This document shows, piece after piece, positions 35,809 to 44,468 of a stretch of 64,000 nt of DNA (its first letter is position 1; each line of letters opens with the position of its first letter). The translations under genes and the position numbers were made by a program. The DNA lies in contig NZ_RYFF01000032.1 in NCBI RefSeq assembly GCF_004138165.1, positions 1-64,000 on the forward strand, written 5' to 3'. Below the pieces are notes generated by a model. It ran no database searches. It saw nothing but the letters and a program-made list of their open reading frames with translations, and was not told where the DNA came from. This stretch comes from Candidatus Chloroploca sp. Khr17 (lineage in GTDB: Bacteria; Chloroflexota; Chloroflexia; Chloroflexales; Chloroflexaceae).

Positions 35809-38235
35809 CTAAACCCGGTAGATCCAAAAAACCGGAGCTTCACGCCCTGGATAGCGTTGTAACACTTGGGGCTGTACCCCCTCTAGCATGGCTTCTAACG
35901 CTGCGCGTTGATTGGCAGGGATTTCGCTCGGAATGAAGAGGCATGCACCATGCGGAAAAGCTGCGGGCAGTTGATGCAACTCGAAGGGGATAACCGTCGC
36001 TTCTGGGGCTAAATACGCAAGCACTTCACTCGTAGCATAATCTTCAGGCATAAAGATCGGGCCAGTGCAGACACCTTGTTGAATAATTTGGCCCATACTA
36101 GTCTCGGCGGTATAGCTAAAAGCATCCCACATGCGTTGGTCGTAGGGCACGCGGCCCATGTAACTCCAGCCATTCACGATAGCAATAAAAAGCACCCCAC
36201 TCGCCAAAAGCCCCCATTTCAGGCGCGGCATACTCAGGGCAAGGCTCTGCGTGATCTGGGCGGCTGCGTAAGCGGCGATGAGGATCGTTGGTGCGATGGC
36301 ATCCACTGTGCGCACGGCATGTGGTGCATCGGGCGAGAGCAGGCCCGGGGCGAGGCCAACTCCTAGCAAGGCCAGCAGAGGTAGGCTGACGCGCCAATTT
36401 TGACGGAGGAGCAGCACAAGTAGGCCGATAAGGAACAGTAGCCCCGTCAGAGGATCAAGCATTGGTAGCCCTGGAATGTTGTGACGGGCCGCCTCATCGC
36501 CCGCAACATGCCACATCAAGCTGTAGCGCAGGACATTATAATCCAGATCCATCGTTAATGACCACTCCTTGTCGGCACGGCTGAAGAGCCCCACTTGGCT
36601 CACCCGCTGATTGAAATCACTTGTCTGGGTCAAGAGGTACCCAAGTAATGGACTCGCAACCAAGAGGGTAGCCAACCCAAAGGCGACAAGAGGCCATTGG
36701 GCGCGACGCCAAGCGGCCCAATCGGATCCTATGCGCAAGGCAACCCACAGGGCGGCAGCGAATGGCATCAGGCGGGCGGGATGGTAGGTGTAGAGCGCCA
36801 ACCCCAAGGCAAGGCCGGCCAGTACCCCTTCGAAGATCTGCCACCTAGTTGAACTCTTGCCATTACAGATGCGCCAGAGCAGCGCCAGGGCGCTGAGCGT
36901 CAAGAGAGGATCCAGGACGGCGGCAAAGGCTAATCGGCTTAGCCAGATGTGCCACATCGAAGCAGCCAGCATAAGCGCAGCGGCGATGGCCGTCGTGCGC
37001 CCCCAGATCTGTTGGGCCAGATAGGCAATGATTACGGTGGTAAGCGCCCCCGCCAGCGCTGTTACGCTACGCAGCGCAAAGACCGTCGGCCCAAAAAGGG
37101 CAATACTGCCACTCTGAAGGTAGAAGAGCAGGGCTGGAATGTCGGCTTCGGGTACAAAGATGGGCCGATAGTCGGGAGCATTGAGGATCTGCAAGGCCAC
37201 CAAACCATGACGCGCCTCGTCGCGCCACATGCCAAAGGGGATGTGATCAAGCGCGATCAGGCGCAAACCACCAGCCAAGAACAGAGAGGCGAGGATGCCA
37301 ATGAGATACCATAGATTGACTCCCACGATAGACTGCGCAGCACTGGTGGGCTCCTCTCGCCTACCAAGAGAGGCCGCTGCCAGAAGTGTCCCCAGTAGCA
37401 GGAACATTCCGCCAAAGGGAAACCAAAGCTGACTCCGTAGAAGTATGCCCCCCACCAAGCCAAGCCCCAAACCCACGAGCAACCAACGCTCCCGCTGGCG
37501 TATGTGGGGCGCTAGCCACTGCGCAGACCAGTAGAGTGCAATGGCCCCCACTGGCACCAAGACGCTGGCCCAGAGCGGTGGCAACCAAAAGCCCATGCCG
37601 ATCGGATCAAGCCATGACCATAGGTATAACCCGCCTCCACTCAATAGACTCAAGCCCAGCGCGAGCCAAACCGAAAGCAAGCGGCTCAACCCAAACCAGA
37701 GGAGCAGCAACAAAAGCATGAGGAAGGCAGCGTACTCTATGACGGCTACCGGCTTTCGCTCGCCCATTGGGGCGACTTCAACCCGACTGACCGCCACCCC
37801 CACCCTGCGATTATCGCCCTGCTGCCCACCCGTCACTGTCCCGCCAAGCAAGATTTCGGGGGTCTGCCACGCAGGCCCGACGGCGGGCACGAGCAGGTGG
37901 TAGGTACGCCACGCCGCAGGCGGCTCGCTCGCCAACAGCGTCACTGGGCCGCTTGCCAACACCATGTTGGTGGTTTCGCCCCGTGACCCTTGCGGACCAA
38001 TGATGCGTAGCGTTACCGCGAGGCGCGAGGCGGTTGCGTAGCCAAAGAAGCGCAAGCGGCTATCGCCATCACTCCAGCGATAGCTCTCCTCTCCATTCGT
38101 TTCAGCCGACCAGAAGCCATAGGGTACCTGTGCTTCACTTGCTGTCCCTATGGTGTAATGCGTAACTGGCGGCGCTTGGATGGCAATGATCCCGGCCAGC
38201 ATCAGGATAGCCAAAAGGCCAAAGAGGTGTCTCAT
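35809..38235 (-). CDS. GT39-like membrane glycosyltransferase
   Basis: An 808-residue paralogue of the protein at 24105-26909 with the same order: N-terminal helix (LFGLLAILMLAGIIAI), an extracytoplasmic beta-rich domain to about residue 165, then many helices. The acidic motif DHIPFGMWRDEARHGLVALQIL lies at about residues 330-350. The ATG at 38235 overlaps the stop of the upstream GT87 gene in an ATGA, a sign of translational coupling; a longer frame starting 48 bp upstream is not needed. It ends APVFWIYRV, which shows where the paralogue ought to end. It probably adds a sugar from a polyprenyl-phosphate donor to an exported glycan or lipid. Confidence 0.83.
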   Translation of the reverse strand: MRHLFGLLAILMLAGIIAIQAPPVTHYTIGTASEAQVPYGFWSAETNGEESYRWSDGDSRLRFFGYATASRLAVTLRIIGPQGSRGETTNMVLASGPVTLLASEPPAAWRTYHLLVPAVGPAWQTPEILLGGTVTGGQQGDNRRVGVAVSRVEVAPMGERKPVAVIEYAAFLMLLLLLLWFGLSRLLSVWLALGLSLLSGGGLYLWSWLDPIGMGFWLPPLWASVLVPVGAIALYWSAQWLAPHIRQRERWLLVGLGLGLVGGILLRSQLWFPFGGMFLLLGTLLAAASLGRREEPTSAAQSIVGVNLWYLIGILASLFLAGGLRLIALDHIPFGMWRDEARHGLVALQILNAPDYRPIFVPEADIPALLFYLQSGSIALFGPTVFALRSVTALAGALTTVIIAYLAQQIWGRTTAIAAALMLAASMWHIWLSRLAFAAVLDPLLTLSALALLWRICNGKSSTRWQIFEGVLAGLALGLALYTYHPARLMPFAAALWVALRIGSDWAAWRRAQWPLVAFGLATLLVASPLLGYLLTQTSDFNQRVSQVGLFSRADKEWSLTMDLDYNVLRYSLMWHVAGDEAARHNIPGLPMLDPLTGLLFLIGLLVLLLRQNWRVSLPLLALLGVGLAPGLLSPDAPHAVRTVDAIAPTILIAAYAAAQITQSLALSMPRLKWGLLASGVLFIAIVNGWSYMGRVPYDQRMWDAFSYTAETSMGQIIQQGVCTGPIFMPEDYATSEVLAYLAPEATVIPFELHQLPAAFPHGACLFIPSEIPANQRAALEAMLEGVQPQVLQRYPGREAPVFWIYRV

Positions 38236-40313
38236 AGTGCTTTGGTAAGATTGGGAGCTTGGGCAAGTTGGCGGACAAACCAAAACCAGAGTAGGCCCAA
38301 GCCAATCACACGGTAAGAACGTAGGAACATTGTGAGCGGATCGAGCAACGCCCTCTCAGTCGGCCAGATGTCGCGCGCTACACCAAAGATGATCAGGCTA
38401 TAAGCACCAAACCAGAGTAGCGCGTGATCGCCAGGATCTCCGAGCCACCCCAGGCTCACGATCAGGGGCACAAGGAGCATGGCGTGGTAGTGATCCCAAG
38501 CCACAGGAATAATCAACAAGACGGTGCAGATCATCAGGCTGAAGGCTAGCCAGATGTGTTGGGCCAAAGCAGCGCGACGCTGCCACAGCAATCCCAGCGT
38601 GGCGAGGGCAAGCATCCCACTACTGATCAGCACCGGTAGGCCCGCAGCTGACACCGCGATGTTGCCCCGATAGGCCGCAGGCTCGATGATGCGCGTCAGC
38701 ACACCAGAGAGCGCAAGATTGGACAGACGACCATCGCGGGCACCAAGCGTCGGAAAGAGTTCTAGCCAAAAGATCAAGTCCCACCCCGTTACAACAAGAC
38801 TCAGCAGACTCCATCCAATGGTGCATACCACCAGCATCAAGACCCAGCGCCTACGTCCCACGATGATCAAGGGCAGAGTCAGCAGGATCGGGTAGATCTT
38901 GACGAGGCCTAATAAGGCCCAGAGCAAGGCGCTGAGCCAGTGGTAACCCCGGAGAAAGAGGTACGTTGCGATCACAGCACCCAGAAGGATGAGTAACTCG
39001 GGCTGCCCAAAGCGCAGCGAACGACTGATCGGGGAGAGCAGCACCAGCAGGGCGAGCGCGATAAGCATCAGCATGCGTCGTCGCTTTGGTGGGTGCGTAG
39101 CATGCAGCATGCCCATACTGCCCACGGCAGCCCCAACCAAGAGTAGACGCCAAACATTGCTGGCCGCAGTTAGCGATAACAGGCTTAATGGGAGGAGCAG
39201 CAGCGCGGTGAGGGGCGGATACTTGTAGGTGGTCGCAAAGGCGTTGGCTGCCAGTTGATCAAGTTCGTAGAGCGGCAGCCCGGCGCGGAGGCGTTGCGCC
39301 GCGTCGTAGTAGGCTTGAAAGTCAGAGGGCATGCGTAGGAACGCATCGGTATAGCCATACAAGCCCGCCCAGAGCAGCACACAAGCACCGGCCAGCATGG
39401 CTAATATGCCACGATAGGGAAGAGATGCAGGCAGCATACTGCCTAAGACCATCACGAACGGCACCAACAGCAGAGGCCATGCGTTGGGCAGTATGCCGTC
39501 TGCGCCAATCAAGACGAGCAAAAGGGGAACAGCTGTAAAGCCCAAGCTTAGGCCAAGCACGAGGTTTGGCCAAACGGTTAATCCTTCACGACAGAGCTTG
39601 CCATAGAGCCATCCCAACAGACCAACCCATACCAATCCAAGTACCAAGCTGGGGGCCACAATCAGCAACGCAACGCCATCGGCAACGTAACTGAGCAAAA
39701 GAACACCTAGAAGCCCCAGAAAGAAGAACCAGCGCCACCCACCACTACTCCACACCCAGACCACCCCGATGAGCAACGAGGGCGTAAGTGCGAGCATGAT
39801 AAGCGCCGGGCTGGGCCAAAAGAGTGGGCCAGCCAGATACACGACCTCACTGCTTTGCACAATAAAGCCTAAGGCGCGCGGATCACCCGTGAGCGGGCCA
39901 ACATCCTCAATTTGATAGGCGGCGGTGACCCAACCACTTGAAACGGGCATAAGGTAGTGGTAGGTGCGGACTTGCCCCGCCGCAAGCATAAAAATTATTG
40001 GACCCCCTGGGCTATCAAGTGTCAGAGGGCGTGCTTCGCTGCCCGCACTCAGCATTTGGCGCACCATGACGTGCGGTGTATACCAATGCACGGGGATCTG
40101 CAACATGCCTGTGGGTGTTGTCCAATGGTAAGCCCCCAGAAAGGGTGTATCCTCCTGATGATGAAGTGTTCCCACCGCAAAGCTACGTGGCAGGCTGCTT
40201 TGTGGCGGCCACAGCATAAGTAGGCCAAGGGCCACGAGCAACGCGACACACCCTAACCCAGCTATACGGAACATAGCATTTGATATCATACAATACTGCG
40301 TGCTGTCATGCAC
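38232..40313 (-). CDS. GT87-type membrane glycosyltransferase
   Basis: A 693-residue homologue of the 33626-35758 protein. After an N-terminal helix it has an extracytoplasmic domain (to about residue 150) and then roughly a dozen helices. The GT87 landmarks are DFQAYYDAAQRLRAGLPLYEL (about 325-345), LRFGQPELLILLG (about 430) and LLGLVKIYPILLTLPL (about 465). The ATG at 40313 has GAGGT nine nt upstream; ATGs at 40289 and 40274 lack a ribosome site. Its TGA overlaps the next ATG by 4 bp. It is second in the operon after the GT2 gene, which probably makes its lipid-linked donor. Confidence 0.82.
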   Translation of the reverse strand: MHDSTQYCMISNAMFRIAGLGCVALLVALGLLMLWPPQSSLPRSFAVGTLHHQEDTPFLGAYHWTTPTGMLQIPVHWYTPHVMVRQMLSAGSEARPLTLDSPGGPIIFMLAAGQVRTYHYLMPVSSGWVTAAYQIEDVGPLTGDPRALGFIVQSSEVVYLAGPLFWPSPALIMLALTPSLLIGVVWVWSSGGWRWFFFLGLLGVLLLSYVADGVALLIVAPSLVLGLVWVGLLGWLYGKLCREGLTVWPNLVLGLSLGFTAVPLLLVLIGADGILPNAWPLLLVPFVMVLGSMLPASLPYRGILAMLAGACVLLWAGLYGYTDAFLRMPSDFQAYYDAAQRLRAGLPLYELDQLAANAFATTYKYPPLTALLLLPLSLLSLTAASNVWRLLLVGAAVGSMGMLHATHPPKRRRMLMLIALALLVLLSPISRSLRFGQPELLILLGAVIATYLFLRGYHWLSALLWALLGLVKIYPILLTLPLIIVGRRRWVLMLVVCTIGWSLLSLVVTGWDLIFWLELFPTLGARDGRLSNLALSGVLTRIIEPAAYRGNIAVSAAGLPVLISSGMLALATLGLLWQRRAALAQHIWLAFSLMICTVLLIIPVAWDHYHAMLLVPLIVSLGWLGDPGDHALLWFGAYSLIIFGVARDIWPTERALLDPLTMFLRSYRVIGLGLLWFWFVRQLAQAPNLTKAL

Positions 40314-40391
40314 GATCTACCTCAAACGGGCACCTCGGCACTCTGGCGTTGGGTCAAAAAGAAGAGGGACGAAGAGCGCGGCCAGCTACCA

Positions 40392-41204
40392 CTACTGACG
40401 CTCGCCAAGAATAGCCTCGCTATGGTGTGGACTGATCACATCAGCCAGCCGAGCGCTAAACTGAGGATAACGACGCAGACCAGCGCGGTGAAGCATCATC
40501 CGGCGCAGGACATTGAGCGTTGCAAGGCCATAGACGACCGAGCGCTGAAAATTGACCGACGATGCCTCTTCAAAATAGCGCGTTGGCACCGCAATCTCGC
40601 CAATGCGAAAGCCGTACTGCACTGCCTGCACAATCATCTCGGTATCAAAGACAAAATCATCCGAGTTGAGCAAAAACGGTACGGTCTCGAGCAAACGACG
40701 ATTGTAGGCGCGAAAACCAGTATGAAACTCGGAGAGATTGAGGCCAAGCACAGCATTTTCGCAGATCGTCAGAAACCGGTTCGAGATATACTTCCAGACC
40801 GGCATGCCCCCGGCGAGCGCAGGAACGCCGCGTTGACCTGGCTGGCGCTTCAAACGCGAGCCAAGCATCATATCGTATTCACCGGCAACGATCGGGCGAA
40901 TCAACTCAACAATGCGCGTCGAATCATACTGATAATCGGGGTGCAGCATCACCACAATATCGGCCCCATCGCGCAGAGCCTCAAGGTAGCATGTTTTTTG
41001 GTTGCCACCATACCCGCGATTCTGGATATGGATCACCACCTCGATCCCGAGTTGCCGAGCAATCTCAACCGTCTCATCGCGGGAAACATCATCAACCAGG
41101 ATGACGTGGTCAACCACACCAGGCGGGATATCATGATACGTCCGTTCGAGCGTACGAGCGGCATTATAGGCAGGCATCACGACAACAACGCGCGGCTTCT
41201 TCAT
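40392..41204 (-). CDS. GT2-family polyprenyl-phosphate glycosyltransferase (DPMS-like)
   Basis: Starting at ATG 41204 ([20 protein letters not shown]) this is a 270-residue soluble GT-A enzyme. The nucleotide-binding [14 protein letters not shown], the metal-binding [12 protein letters not shown] and MLHPDYQYD segments, and a C-terminal [24 protein letters not shown] match dolichyl-phosphate mannose/glucose synthase-like enzymes. GGAG lies 10 nt before this ATG, whereas the upstream ATGs have it too close. It likely transfers a sugar from GDP- or UDP-sugar to a polyprenyl phosphate on the inner face of the membrane, supplying the three GT-C enzymes encoded downstream in the same operon. Confidence 0.85.
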   Translation of the reverse strand: MKKPRVVVVMPAYNAARTLERTYHDIPPGVVDHVILVDDVSRDETVEIARQLGIEVVIHIQNRGYGGNQKTCYLEALRDGADIVVMLHPDYQYDSTRIVELIRPIVAGEYDMMLGSRLKRQPGQRGVPALAGGMPVWKYISNRFLTICENAVLGLNLSEFHTGFRAYNRRLLETVPFLLNSDDFVFDTEMIVQAVQYGFRIGEIAVPTRYFEEASSVNFQRSVVYGLATLNVLRRMMLHRAGLRRYPQFSARLADVISPHHSEAILGERQ

Positions 41205-41249
41205 CCCAGGCATTCTCCGCATACGACACAACGCGAGCAAACTGCCCTG

Positions 41250-41255
41250 ATTATA
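41250..41255 (-). promoter_or_regulatory. -10 box of the glycosyltransferase operon
   Basis: A perfect TATAAT on the minus strand, about 45 bp before the GT2 start codon. The -35 region falls in the hairpin at 41269-41301 and matches consensus poorly. Confidence 0.4.
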
Positions 41256-41268
41256 GCAGAATTTGCGT

Positions 41269-41301
41269 GGTGGCTAGCGCTGCTGCGCAGCGCCAGCCAC
41301 C
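41269..41301. terminator. 15-bp hairpin upstream of the glycosyltransferase operon
   Basis: Arms 41269-41283 and 41287-41301 pair with one G-U-compatible difference over a three-base loop. It may be a second stop signal for the metal ATPase transcript or an operator over the -35 region of the GT2 promoter. Confidence 0.45.
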
Positions 41302-41340
41302 ACCAAGATATGCGTAAGGCGAAGCGCTGACAAGCAGCAG

Positions 41341-41386
41341 CGCATTGGTAGAACAGAGGGCGTACGCCCTCTGTTCTACCGATGCG
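41341..41386 (-). terminator. 22-bp hairpin containing the ATPase stop codon
   Basis: Arms 41341-41362 and 41365-41386 pair with a single G-U-compatible mismatch around a 2-nt centre. The TAG of the P-type ATPase (41376-41378) lies inside the stem, so the terminator and the gene end overlap. No U-tract. Confidence 0.6.
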
Positions 41387-43304
41387 CTAACAGGCGCAAG
41401 CCGTTGAGCACAACGATTATCGTACTCCCCTCGTGCCCGACGACGCCAAGCGGCAACGGGATGCCGATGGTGAGCGTCGCGATGACAAGCACAACGACGA
41501 CAGCCAGGGCAAAGCTGATATTCTGCCAGACGATGCGCTGAGTACGCTTGCTCAACTCGACGGCATACGCAATGGCGCTGAGATCGTCACGCATCAAGAC
41601 AATATCAGCCGTTTCGAGGGCCGCATCGGTGCCCGCCGCACCCATCGCGATCCCACTGGAAGCAGCGGCCAGCGCCGGAGCATCATTGACCCCATCGCCA
41701 ACCATTGCCGTCGGCCCATAGCGTTGGCCCAGATCCTCGATAATGCGCAGCTTATCTTCAGGCATCAGGCTGGCGTGAACTTCGTCAATGCCGAGACGAC
41801 GCCCCAACGCTTCGGCGACACGCTCATTGTCCCCGGTGAGCATCACAATGCGTTCGATGCCTGCGGCGCGCAACGCTGCAAGCTGCGCGGCAGCATCGGG
41901 GCGCTCGCGATCCATCACGGTGATCAAGCCCAACCAGCGCCCACCACGGGCCACCAGCAACACCGTGCCGCGGCCTTCGAGCGCCAGACGATCCGCTTCG
42001 TCCAGCAGTTCCTGGGGCACCGGCAAACCGGCATGCGCAAAGAGTTTTGGTGCACCAGCAAGGGTCTCTTGACCCTCCCAGGTCGCACGCACGCCCATCC
42101 CGGTCACCGCCTGGAAAGCTTCGGGTTCGTCGGTCTCCAGACCTTGGGCCTCGGCGTACGCAAGGATCGCCCTGGCGATCGGATGCTCGCTTTGAGACTC
42201 GGCACGAGCCACCGCCGCGAGCAACGCATGCGCTGTTACGCCGGGTTGCGGCAGAATATCAGTCACTTCAGGGCGGCCATAGGTGAGCGTTCCGGTTTTA
42301 TCAAAGGCAATGACCTTGACGCGACTCAACTCTTCAAGATGGGCACCACCCTTAAAGAGAACCCCCTTGCGCGCAGCGTTGGCGATGGCACTGAGCAGCG
42401 CAGCGGGCACGCTGATCACCAGGGCGCACGGTGAAGCGACGGTCAGCAAAACCATGCCACGATAAAAATTATCGCTGAAGTTCACCCCAAAGATCGGTGG
42501 CACCAGGAAAATAAAGAGAGCCACCGTTGCAATGACACCCATGGCATACCACTGCTCGGCGCGGTCGAGAAAGCTCTGCGTCTGCGCCTTGCGGGCCTGG
42601 GCATCACTGACCATCCCAATAATGCGGGCCAGCGTGCTCTCTTCAGCCGTCTTCGCAACCTGCATATCAAGGGCACCGCTCTGATTGAGCGTGCCAGCCA
42701 GGATCGTCGCACCGACACCCTTTTGCACCGGCATCGACTCACCAGTGATGGCCGACTCATCGAAATTGCCGGTACCCTGAACGATCACGCCATCAAGTGG
42801 CACCCGATCACCGGGGCGCAGCACAACGAGATCGCCAGGCACAATTGCCTCAAGCGGCACCTCTTGAAGCCCACCATCGCGCCGGATCGTCACCGTATCA
42901 GGGCGCAACTCGAGCAGTGACGAGATCGCGCTGCGGGTGCGATTCATCGCATAGTTCTGCAACACATTGCTCAGCGAGAAGAGGAAGAGCAGGATCGCCC
43001 CCTCGGTCCAGGCGTCTACATAGGCCGCCCCGAGCGCCGCGAGCACCATCAGCAGATCGACCTCAATCGTGCGCTCGCGCAGGGCTTCGATGATCGCAAT
43101 GACGGCAAAGAAACCACCGGTCACATAGGTTGCAACATAGACAGACAACAACAGAGTAGGTGCGGCTTCTATGCGCTCCAGGACGATCCCGACAATAATG
43201 CCTACCAGCGTCAGCGCGACAAAAAGTTGTTCAACAAAAGTCGCATCAAACTGAAGACGACGTTCAGGTTTTGTTTCAGGACGTGAGGTTGATAACGTAA
43301 TCAT
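41376..43304 (-). CDS. P1B-4-type heavy-metal transporting ATPase
   Basis: A 642-residue P-type ATPase without an N-terminal metal-binding domain. The membrane metal motif is Ser-Pro-Cys (residues 291-293, in VASPCALVIS) rather than CPC. The last helix carries HEGST (624-628) before NGLRLL. SPC plus HEGxT defines the P1B-4 group, which exports Co2+, Fe2+ or related ions. The phosphorylation site is Asp335 in DKTGTLT, the actuator has TGES, and the hinge is GDGVNDAPA. AGGA lies upstream of the ATG. It is 82 bp downstream of a TrmB-like regulator gene on the same strand, so metal-dependent control by that regulator is plausible. The stop codon lies inside a hairpin. Confidence 0.9.
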   Translation of the reverse strand: MITLSTSRPETKPERRLQFDATFVEQLFVALTLVGIIVGIVLERIEAAPTLLLSVYVATYVTGGFFAVIAIIEALRERTIEVDLLMVLAALGAAYVDAWTEGAILLFLFSLSNVLQNYAMNRTRSAISSLLELRPDTVTIRRDGGLQEVPLEAIVPGDLVVLRPGDRVPLDGVIVQGTGNFDESAITGESMPVQKGVGATILAGTLNQSGALDMQVAKTAEESTLARIIGMVSDAQARKAQTQSFLDRAEQWYAMGVIATVALFIFLVPPIFGVNFSDNFYRGMVLLTVASPCALVISVPAALLSAIANAARKGVLFKGGAHLEELSRVKVIAFDKTGTLTYGRPEVTDILPQPGVTAHALLAAVARAESQSEHPIARAILAYAEAQGLETDEPEAFQAVTGMGVRATWEGQETLAGAPKLFAHAGLPVPQELLDEADRLALEGRGTVLLVARGGRWLGLITVMDRERPDAAAQLAALRAAGIERIVMLTGDNERVAEALGRRLGIDEVHASLMPEDKLRIIEDLGQRYGPTAMVGDGVNDAPALAAASSGIAMGAAGTDAALETADIVLMRDDLSAIAYAVELSKRTQRIVWQNISFALAVVVVLVIATLTIGIPLPLGVVGHEGSTIIVVLNGLRLLAHR

Positions 43305-43362
43305 ATGGTGTTCCTTTAGGAGGCTTACGCCCCCAACCAGAGGCTACCGTGCTATGCAGTGG

Positions 43363-43378
43363 GCCGCAGGCCTGCGGC
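43363..43378. other. Intercistronic palindrome between regulator and ATPase
   Basis: GCCGCAGGCCTGCGGC is a perfect 16-bp palindrome, 8 bp past the regulator stop. It could be a processing or attenuation hairpin that sets the ratio of the two products. Confidence 0.4.
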
Positions 43379-43386
43379 GCAGTACC

Positions 43387-44166
43387 TTAACGCAATACCT
43401 GACGATCTTCAGGTGACAGCAATTCAAGCAATTCAGGGCCCAGACGAGCAAAAATGCGCTGAGCAAAAAGTTCCATCCAGATAAACTGACGGGCAATCAA
43501 GACCATATTCGGGTTCGTTGTGACGGTGGCCGAAGTGACCATATGACCGCTAGCAATGAGAAATTCACACTCATCGGCAACCACGATCAGCGTCTCTTCC
43601 ATGCGGTGCAATTCAGTTTCCCGTTTGGGATGCCGTACCACCTGACCAAGCTCAAAGGGGGTGTCACCGGTGAGAATGACGCCCAGCGCAACCCCACGGG
43701 CATGCGCATCTTCGAGACGATGGCGCAAAGCCTCGATGTCGGCATCGGTAAAAACAAGCATCAGTTCGCGTTTGGCCCGATCAATGAGATCGCCGGCATA
43801 GGCCAGGGCCTCGTTACGCCCACTGAAATTCCAGAGCCGCCCGGTCTTTTCTTGATGGTACAGGGGCAAAAGTTCGGTACGCAGATTGGCCGCACGCTCA
43901 CGGGCTTCACGCTCGTAGCGATCAAGCAACAGCGCCGGCGAAACCGGTCGGTACAGCGTTGCCTTCTCCTCTTCGGATTTGAGCGCCGCCCCACGCGCCT
44001 CGAGCCGCCCCAAGGCCTCGTAGACCATCGAACGCGGAACGCCCGAACGCTTGCTGATTTGATAGCCAGTGGCCGGGTTTTCACTCAGCAGCGCCAGGTA
44101 GACTTTCGACTCATATTCGGTTAACCCGAGCGCTGCAAGTTGATCCAGAAGCTGTACAGTTGCCAT
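43387..44166 (-). CDS. TrmB-family transcriptional regulator
   Basis: A 259-residue protein. Residues about 5-75 form a TrmB/ArsR-like winged helix (LAALGLTEYESKVYLALL, GYQISKRSGVPRSMVYEALGRLEARG). A coiled linker (about 85-110) and a PLD-like C-terminal effector domain follow. TrmB proteins are best known as sugar-responsive repressors. Here the gene leads a unit with a P1B-4 metal ATPase and its promoter overlaps a palindrome, so autoregulation and metal response are inferred, not shown. The effector part has one Cys and several His/Asp/Glu (VVADECEFLIASGHM) that could be ligands. The nearest good Shine-Dalgarno is about 14 nt upstream. Confidence 0.85.
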   Translation of the reverse strand: MATVQLLDQLAALGLTEYESKVYLALLSENPATGYQISKRSGVPRSMVYEALGRLEARGAALKSEEEKATLYRPVSPALLLDRYEREARERAANLRTELLPLYHQEKTGRLWNFSGRNEALAYAGDLIDRAKRELMLVFTDADIEALRHRLEDAHARGVALGVILTGDTPFELGQVVRHPKRETELHRMEETLIVVADECEFLIASGHMVTSATVTTNPNMVLIARQFIWMELFAQRIFARLGPELLELLSPEDRQVLR

Positions 44167-44192
44167 ATGGGAGATTTTCTTCTCCTTATCTT

Positions 44193-44224
44193 TTTGTAGT
44201 AGTTCAAATCCGAACTACTACAAA
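44193..44224. promoter_or_regulatory. Palindromic operator at the TrmB-ATPase promoter
   Basis: TTTGTAGTAGTTC (44193-44205), a 6-bp centre, then GAACTACTACAAA (44212-44224): two perfect 13-bp inverted arms. It begins at the -10 box of the minus-strand promoter and covers the transcription start, the classical place for a repressor. Confidence 0.75.
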
Positions 44225-44252
44225 GTTTACACGTCTTTGCCGCTTTTGTCAA
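44224..44252 (-). promoter_or_regulatory. Promoter of the TrmB-ATPase unit
   Basis: On the minus strand TTGACA (44247-44252), 17 bp, TAAACT (44224-44229). The -10 touches the end of the palindromic operator. Confidence 0.75.
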
Positions 44253-44293
44253 CCCTCAGAGGACAAAACGCCCTACCGCACAGCCGCTGCAAA

Positions 44294-44302
44294 TGGTATA
44301 CT
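44294..44302 (+). promoter_or_regulatory. Extended -10 promoter of the small membrane gene
   Basis: TGG followed directly by TATACT (44297-44302) is an extended -10 element. The transcription start would fall about 40 bp before ATG 44347. No clear -35. Confidence 0.5.
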
Positions 44303-44346
44303 ATGAAAAGATGTGCAAGGGGTGGTAGCCCCGGAAAGGATCTCAT

Positions 44347-44445
44347 ATGCGTAAAAAAGAGCGCCGTGCTATTCAGATCGCCAGTGCACTAGTGCTTGGC
44401 TTTCTTGCGTTTGTCTTGATCGTGACGGCTATTGCACCCTATTAA
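44347..44445 (+). CDS. 32-residue single-span membrane protein
   Basis: ATG 44347 opens a short frame ending at TAA 44443-44445. It begins MRKKERRAIQ (positively charged) and continues with one hydrophobic helix (LVLGFLAFVLIVTAIA). AAAGGA lies 7 nt before the ATG and an extended -10 promoter lies upstream, so expression is likely. The topology fits an inner-membrane small protein with its N-terminus inside. It lies divergent from the TrmB regulator and 23 bp before the DCC-family gene, so it may be co-transcribed with that gene. The function is unknown. Confidence 0.6.
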   Translation: MRKKERRAIQIASALVLGFLAFVLIVTAIAPY

Positions 44446-44468
44446 TGTAGTCTAGAATGTAGTGTCGT

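Noticed and set aside
40308-41330. 340-residue open frame on the plus strand
   Set aside because: Antisense to the GT2 gene, which carries clear nucleotide- and metal-binding motifs.
41433-42434. 333-residue open frame on the plus strand
   Set aside because: Antisense to the P-type ATPase; no independent motifs.
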